From Siphonodentalium dalli (taxonomy: Eukaryota; Mollusca; Scaphopoda; Gadilida; Siphonodentaliidae): a stretch of 64,000 bases of DNA. How positions within the stretch are numbered: the first letter of the stretch is position 1; each line of letters begins with the position of its first letter. The stretch lies in assembly GCA_032622095.1 (NCBI GenBank), contig CP136064.1, forward strand, positions 40,697,912 through 40,761,911. Direction: 5' to 3'. Positions 57,925-64,000 of the stretch are shown here, in pieces. The translations under genes were made by a program, and so were the position numbers. Below the pieces are notes generated by a model, which made no database searches, was not told the DNA's origin, and saw nothing but the letters and a program-made list of their open reading frames with translations.

Positions 57925-59945
57925 CCATACGTACTGACGTAATCATATTAGAGAAAACACAATACTTTAAGTTTACCAAAATGTGAAAAACATCACTCCA
58001 AATTAACCTTCGGACTGTATCATGGGCGCAGCCATTAAAAGATGCCGGTGTTACCGGATGTAAAAATAGAAGTACACATCTCCAATCTAAAAATCGTTCC
58101 TTTCTTTGCATACGGAACCTCCACTCCACTATCTGTAACTGAGGTCACAATTTAATATAAGATTACTAGTATACTGTTAAGATTACACACAGTTTTATTC
58201 TTATTGTTATAATTGAAAGGGTGGAATTATCCAGGTTCCCGAAATTGTCATAAAGTTACACAGGTTGGTGAGAATTGGGGCCGGGGTGGTCAAGTGGGGG
58301 GGGGGGGTGGTCAAGGATGCATGGGGGTGGGTGGGTGGATCTGAACGCCGATAGCAGATTGTTCAATGGTCATGTAAATTTTAAATCAAGGAGAAAAATT
58401 AGTTTTTTTAAATGTGCAGGCTTATTATAAACTGTACCAACATAGAGCATTAATCAAAAGAAGGGGTCACCTAGTTGCAATATTTACCCAACAGTCGTTT
58501 TTTATAACACGACATCATGGGGTGGGTCCCGCTTCTTACGAGAAAAAATTGCACTGAAAAAATACTATGTTTTCCACCTGTTCTCCGATGATTCAATGTT
58601 GTTTTTGACATTCAATTATCGCTGCGATACCAACATCAGCTAATTTAATTTTTCTGATGCTTTAATTTGTATGAATATTGAAAGATAAACCGATTTCCTG
58701 TATTATTGTATGATGTTCATCATTGGGTATCTATGGGACCTTGGATAATGGAAAGCTGAGTAATATTTATTTACCTGTATTTACCTGTATTTACATGTAT
58801 TTACCTGTATTTATCTGTATTTTGAGCCTTATAAGCTTTTGCTTGTTGTGGCTAATACATCTGTTCTTGATTTCAAAATTTTGTTGCGCATGTATTTGAA
58901 ATCGTAGTGATATTTGTTTTCTTTATCTCTCCGTTGATCATTAAGAATTGATTTAAAGTTATTTATTGTATTTGCCGAGACACATATTTCTGACAGACCG
59001 TTCCATGAGTTTATATTTCTCGCCACATAATTGCTGCTTGTCCACGTACTGGTGAATAGTTCCTTTCTTAATTTCTGTGCCATCTAGTTAATACTCTCTT
59101 TATCCATTATCATTGGTAGATAAACTTCATCATATCCTTCTATTATTTTAAACATTTGGATCATGTCCCGATCGCTCTCTCCTATAGTCTAAATATATGT
59201 TCCTGCTTTATAAACAGAATATAACAAGCTAATTATTGCAAAACAATAACATAATTATTCACCATTAAGATGATAAGTTTATTTCTGGAATACTGTTTCT
59301 GTCACACGAGCTTGTTATGTGCTCCACTTCCCACCCCCTCCAAACTCGCACTACCCCTGTGCACCGTCCCTATATATATACTAGTAGGCCTACGTGGCTA
59401 CTCTATATATATCATTGTACCGGGGTAGTATACTTCTCATGATATACTAAAATGACTTTTATAAAGCAGGAACATATACATATACTAATAGGCACGGTAC
59501 ATAAGTTTTGTGCATGGGGGGGGGGGGGTAAATATACGACGTATATGTGTACGGCGTATAAGAGTAGCGTGGTTGGGTGTGGTAGAGCAGCCAGCGAAGA
59601 ATACATGCATTTTATCAGTGTGTTCTTCAATTACTGATTAATTAAAGAGACTGCAGATAGTAGATTGTATAATTAATAGAGACTGGCAACCATTTAGTCG
59701 CGTTCAGTAATTGGAGTGTTTTGTGATTTTCTGAGAATTCTTGTGCTTTTCATTATAAGATTACCTGATTGGCATTTCATCTGGATGATTATTTGAAATA
59801 TTTCACACCCTCTAGCTGTCTGTCTTAAAGTTAAGCTTATCCTGCTATTTTCACCGGTTTTCGTCAAACTTTGGTGTGGGTTCCCAATTACCATTGGAAA
59901 AAAAACGTGTGTTGGAAGGGTGGGTGTCTGAGATCGGGAAATACA
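57925..59945. repeat. Duplicated block, PON-B side (partner 17390-21765)
   Basis: It is co-linear with and in the same orientation as 17390-17744 plus 20272-21765. It lacks the tandem array and hairpin of the partner, and carries a LINE fragment that the partner lacks. It contains G runs near 58301 and 59517. No gene is recognised. Confidence 0.85.
58766..59217 (-). mobile_element. LINE 3' fragment with tacaggtaaa tail
   Basis: The minus-strand frame 58829-59083 (ELFTSTWTSSNYVARNINSW, then NTINNFKSILN) is the last part of a non-LTR RT protein. Upstream (59085-59185) lies DRDMIQMFKIIEGYDEVYL with an in-frame TAG between. The tail is five tandem copies of tacaggtaaa-like 10-mers (58766-58825). 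The partner block at about 20915 lacks the insert. Confidence 0.75.
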
Positions 59946-62900
59946 GTTTTGGCAAGACTAGTGATATCCATCATTTTGCATCTAACTTGAAGAAATATTA
60001 ATTAGTAGTAGTACGGAGTTGGTCATTTGGATCGCCAAAAAAATATTATTTGGATGTTATACCGGTACGGTACATTAAATTTTATTAACCTTCATTGTTA
60101 ACTTTATCACACTTCTCCCCAACGTGGGTAACTTTATAAAAATTTCGGGAACATGGGTAATCCTATCACACACACAAACAAAAAACAAAAAACGACGAGT
60201 GACCAATTCAGCTCAAGGCTGGCCTTTTCCAAATTATTTTAATTGGACCTTCAACTTCTATCAAGCTCGATGTCACATAGAAATAACTTACTTTCGGTGC
60301 TTTTCAAAAAAGTTGATGCAAAGGGGGTCGCTCAATGTCAGAAAATTGCAATTCCGATCTGGAAGGCTCAAAATGTATAATGCTCCGGATGTGTACCACA
60401 ATTCAAACCCATAAGTGCTTTCGCGGGAAATTTCATTTCTCAAATTTCATTATTTGCTGAATAAACATTAAATATGGAGCCAACTGTTTGACTTAGTAGA
60501 GGCCATTGGAGATCGTTTAATTGTGCCAAGGGTTTTCATTGTAATGCATACACTACCTGCATCTTAAGTTAATACTTCAGGGACAGGTCACCGAGGAACA
60601 GCATATCTGATCAATTATTACACATCAGTGACATCACCGTGCCATGATCACGCACACCCCAAATGTTGCACTTATATAACCTTCTGGGAAACGTGGAGTA
60701 CTGCAAATATTTATTTGGTGTGCTGGGTGTCTCGATTTGAGTTTAGTGTCTAGTGTTGTGTGGTTAGTGCTGGTTGTATTAGGTAAGATTGGGAACAATA
60801 ACTCAGTGTGCATGGTGGAAAGAATTATCAGCATCAGCATGTCTCTAACTTAGTCTAACAAAGTCAGTGAAATATCCTAGTATTTTTTGGGGACACCTGT
60901 TTTTGGGCAATGATATTACAAAGGCATATCCTGAAGGTTTGGGAAGGGTAACCCCCTGCTGATGGTGCGGGTACGTTCTCCCCCTGGACATTTTTTGAAA
61001 ATCCATTGCATTGAGAGCTAATCTAGGGCTCTTTAATTGTCAGTATTTTGAATTTTTCTTTAGGTCAATTTGATCAAGTTTCTCAAGCATAACTTTGGAA
61101 TTTTTTTATATATATATGGATTGGAAATGCTTATAAGTTATTTTCAGATATCTTTTGGTTCAATAGATTATGCTTATCCTGCTTGAAATGAGACTTACCA
61201 TTATCACTCTAATTTATATAATAGGTTATTTTCTAAAATTCAAGTGAGAGACACATACATAATATACTAGTACAGAAAAAATGTCTATTAAGTTAGTAAT
61301 TACTATTCTCTATTACTACATGTTAATTTTTCATTTGGTGTTATGAGATCCCACTGTGATAACCAGGTTGATTTGATCAAATTGTCACTGTTCCTGTACT
61401 GTATTTGAGTCATTTTGACTGAAGTCTGAATTAAGGCTGAATGATGACAAATCTGAACTGAAACTATTTGAAGTTTTCACAGATAAAAGCTAGATAAAGC
61501 CAAACATACTTTTACAGAATGATTCCAACTATTAAACTTAAATCTTTTTGTAAACTTAAATGTCTTATGTCAATATATATAAATGTTTTGCATCTTGTTA
61601 TGATATGAATTGGGACCTAAATTGAAAAAAATATAAATTTTGTTTTTTTTTAAATGTTTTGTTTTGTTTTTTAATTTTTTTTTGGGAGCCTGGAGTTTGG
61701 GCGCCCAAACTGGTAAACGGTATGAAAAACGGCCTGGATATGTCCCTGTAAGTCTATATTAATATATAGCCTATAACTTTTATTTAACTATAGTCTAGAC
61801 TAGCCTACAATAGAAGTTAGAACTTCTGGACAAGTTCTATTTTAGTACTTCTAATATAAGGCTGTATAAGTGACACTGAGTCAATCAGACTGAGTGTTGC
61901 CAGTATCTGAGGCTGCATGTGCACAGCATGCTATTAATTATTATTAATATTAGGCCATTAGTTTACTGTGCCTGCAACTATTACTTCTATTAAATTAACG
62001 TTAAATTAATTAATTCTCAAAAATATCTAGGATAGATCAAGTATATATCCTATTGTATAACTACTATTATATAGTTCTTTGTCTTACCATACCGGTAATA
62101 CTAATAGGAATTTTTGCTGGTAGTCCTGGACTATTATTTCCATAATTATGACTTGAGTGTGCTTCAGATAGACCATTTATGTCATTCTCCTATGAAGTAA
62201 TTATGATTAATAATAGCAAACAAATCCTGCACCTCTGTGCTTTCTTAAAAAACTTGTTTGATATTTTTTTTTTTAAGAAAACTGGTGTCGGTGGAAAATT
62301 TTTTATAAAATCCTTTTCAGTTAAAATAATTTTTTTTATTAAATAATACTGTAAGATAATAACAATTTGTAAAATGAGCGAAAAATTTGATTTTGACTTG
62401 CTAATATAGTCTATATGAGTTACATTTATGTGTTTAGTTTTTACATATTTATATATTAATATGGAAATGATAGGCTATATACTTGTCACAACGTATGGCA
62501 GTCATGAATATGTAGTGCTCAGACATGTTACATTCAAAGGGAAGAGCTTGAAGTGCTCCTGTTTAGAGATGTGGCACAACACGTTCAGCTTACTAGCTAA
62601 TTACATTAAATTTTTCCACCAAAAAGGCTGGATTTTATATTATCAGTGCAAGTTTATGTTTGTGGTCCATTAATAGGCCAAAAAAAAAAAAGTCATTTTA
62701 ATTTTTATAAATTTTAAATTTTTTATCTTAAATATTTGCTGTTTAAATAATGTAAGAATGCTGAATGCCAGAATTGTTGTTTAATGCTATGAGTGCACAA
62801 AACCAAGAATTCTGTACAGCAACGACAAATACACAGAGAGGCAGCAGACAACACTAACATTCTTACTGTCTGTCAGAGTATGACTGTTCATGTGGCCCAC

Positions 62901-63855
62901 ATGTGCGCTATGCCACATGGAAAACTCAACATTTGAATTATCCTAATAGATAATTTTGGACAATAGTTTCATAGTAACCTCAGTTAAACATGGTCTATCT
63001 CTCTTCCAGAATAGTTAATACTATAACAACAGTGTTATAAAATCTGAGTAAACCCCACCAATGACCTAAATTGTGGTGGAAAATAACTGTTACAGCCATA
63101 CTATTAACAAGCCAAGAATAATAACAACCTCATGTCTCAAACATTTTTGCCACATAATATTTACTCTATCTAGAAAGTACAAGTAGGTTTATATGCAAAT
63201 TGTTTTTATAGTTGTAGCCAGGAAAAGATTGGGCCAAAAAAAATGGGTTTTGATCTCAGGTATAGCCTCATCGTTGGACCATTTTATTTTGATTTTGGAT
63301 TTCACCATAGTTGCAAATTGGTATTAAACACGAAAATAGGAAATGGTCACACGGAAATTAGATATGTTTCGAATATTGAATAGGAGCTAAATACAACGGT
63401 GTCTGTGGGTATTCAACAAAAGACCATAGGCAACAATAAGACTATCAGGTATATTGTCAAAGGGAGCGCAATACAGTTTGACAAGCAGTGTATATTGGCC
63501 GTGTTTATGATGGTTATTTTAAGTGTTATTGTCTATCATCCATTGCGGTACATATAGTCTCTAATTAGTCAGTGGAATAAGAGAATCAAGACTTTCTATG
63601 GTACCATGGTTTGGAAGATCACTTTATCTTTTCATTTTGACTATATTTACGTTAAAAATGATAGTGCCGCTGTTAAAGTCATATGAATATATATATCGTT
63701 CTAGGTAATCCCGATATGATGTACGCAGGCCTGCAAATTTGAGGCCAATGACTTCAGATAGCCTGGAGGTTATCTAAAATGAAAATGCCGCGAACGAAAA
63801 ACAGGTTGTGCCAAAGTTTTATAAATGCAGGTCTCGCGATAACTAATTCTCACTT
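59946..63855. other. Intergenic, nothing recognised
   Basis: AT-rich sequence with poly-T/poly-A tracts (for example 61636-61682 and 62266-62340). Open frames at 60124-60414 and 62428-62673 show no motifs or splice context that I can name. Confidence 0.45.
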
Positions 63856-63857
63856 TA

Positions 63858-64000
63858 ATTTTTATACGCCCTTTTGAAAAAAAGGCCGTATTATAGTATT
63901 GGTCTGTCCGTCCGTCCGTCCGTCCGTTAGTTAACCTGTTGTCCGGATGATAACTTTAGTTAGAGTGAACCAAAATTAGTAAAATTTGGTATGTGGGTTT
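63858..64000. repeat. Dispersed repeat with gtccgtccgtcc tract, cut by the window edge
   Basis: The short hairpin acgcccttttgaaaaaaagg is followed by (gtcc)n, ttgtccggatgataacttta and aaatttggtatgtggg. It shares the gttatcatccgga motif with the repeat at 53790-54270 in opposite orientation. Confidence 0.7.

Noticed and set aside
57866-58129. 87-codon minus-strand frame
   Set aside because: It spans the boundary between the Mutator-like arm and the duplicated block; there are no motifs, and the partner block does not keep the frame.
60124-60414. 96-codon plus-strand frame
   Set aside because: No motif, no second exon and ordinary intergenic composition.
62428-62673. 81-codon plus-strand frame with a CSCLEMWHN stretch
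   Set aside because: No splice context, domain or partner was recognised. It is too short to support as a gene.
1-64000. CRISPR arrays, operons or bacterial features
   Set aside because: The window is animal DNA. The regular repeats found are transposon ends, minisatellites or dispersed repeats without spacers or associated genes.

Overview
The window is animal nuclear DNA. The intron-split gene, GT-AG splice sites, AT-rich intergenic sequence and dense transposon load exclude a prokaryote or organelle. Two repeat families, one around gggccataactctg and one around accaacccatggcaatagct, recall bivalve mollusc genomes. I infer a bivalve or close lophotrochozoan, with moderate confidence. The only host gene I can identify with certainty is a paraoxonase/arylesterase (PON family) gene, present twice in tandem on the minus strand.

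Region by region. 1-4260: 5' part (exons 1-2, intron 1, part of intron 2) of paralogue PON-A, whose remaining exons lie beyond the left edge. 4588-9764: a DIRS-type tyrosine-recombinase retrotransposon inserted just upstream of the PON-A promoter. 9765-23280: no host gene recognised; transposon and repeat territory with a fold-back element carrying palindromic 18-mer arrays, nested short elements, a roughly 2 kb tandem array, hairpins and a duplicated block (17390-21765). 24290-25640: the 3' end of an L2/CR1-like LINE. 26202-47969: complete nine-exon PON-B gene (363 codons), with all expected calcium-binding and catalytic residues. Its introns hold many small inverted-repeat elements, a 48-bp minisatellite and a 4.9 kb inverted-repeat element. 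48051-48330: PON-B promoter and the end of homology with PON-A. 48345-64000: no host gene recognised; a hAT-like element inside another, a TTAA-flanked element, two LINE 3' ends, a Mutator-like element with 287-bp arms carrying a PHD-finger reading frame, and the second copy of the duplicated block (57925-59945).

How it fits together. PON-A and PON-B lie head to tail, and the upstream blocks 17390-21765 and 57925-59945 are duplicated in the same order and orientation. The simplest reading is one large tandem duplication later broken up by transposons. Because the copies still align, one often gives the uninterrupted target site of an insertion in the other: the DIRS element at 4588-9764, a 123-bp element at 340-462 and a LINE fragment at 58766-59217 all have such partners. 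All coordinates, splice sites and alignments were read by eye; no database search was run.
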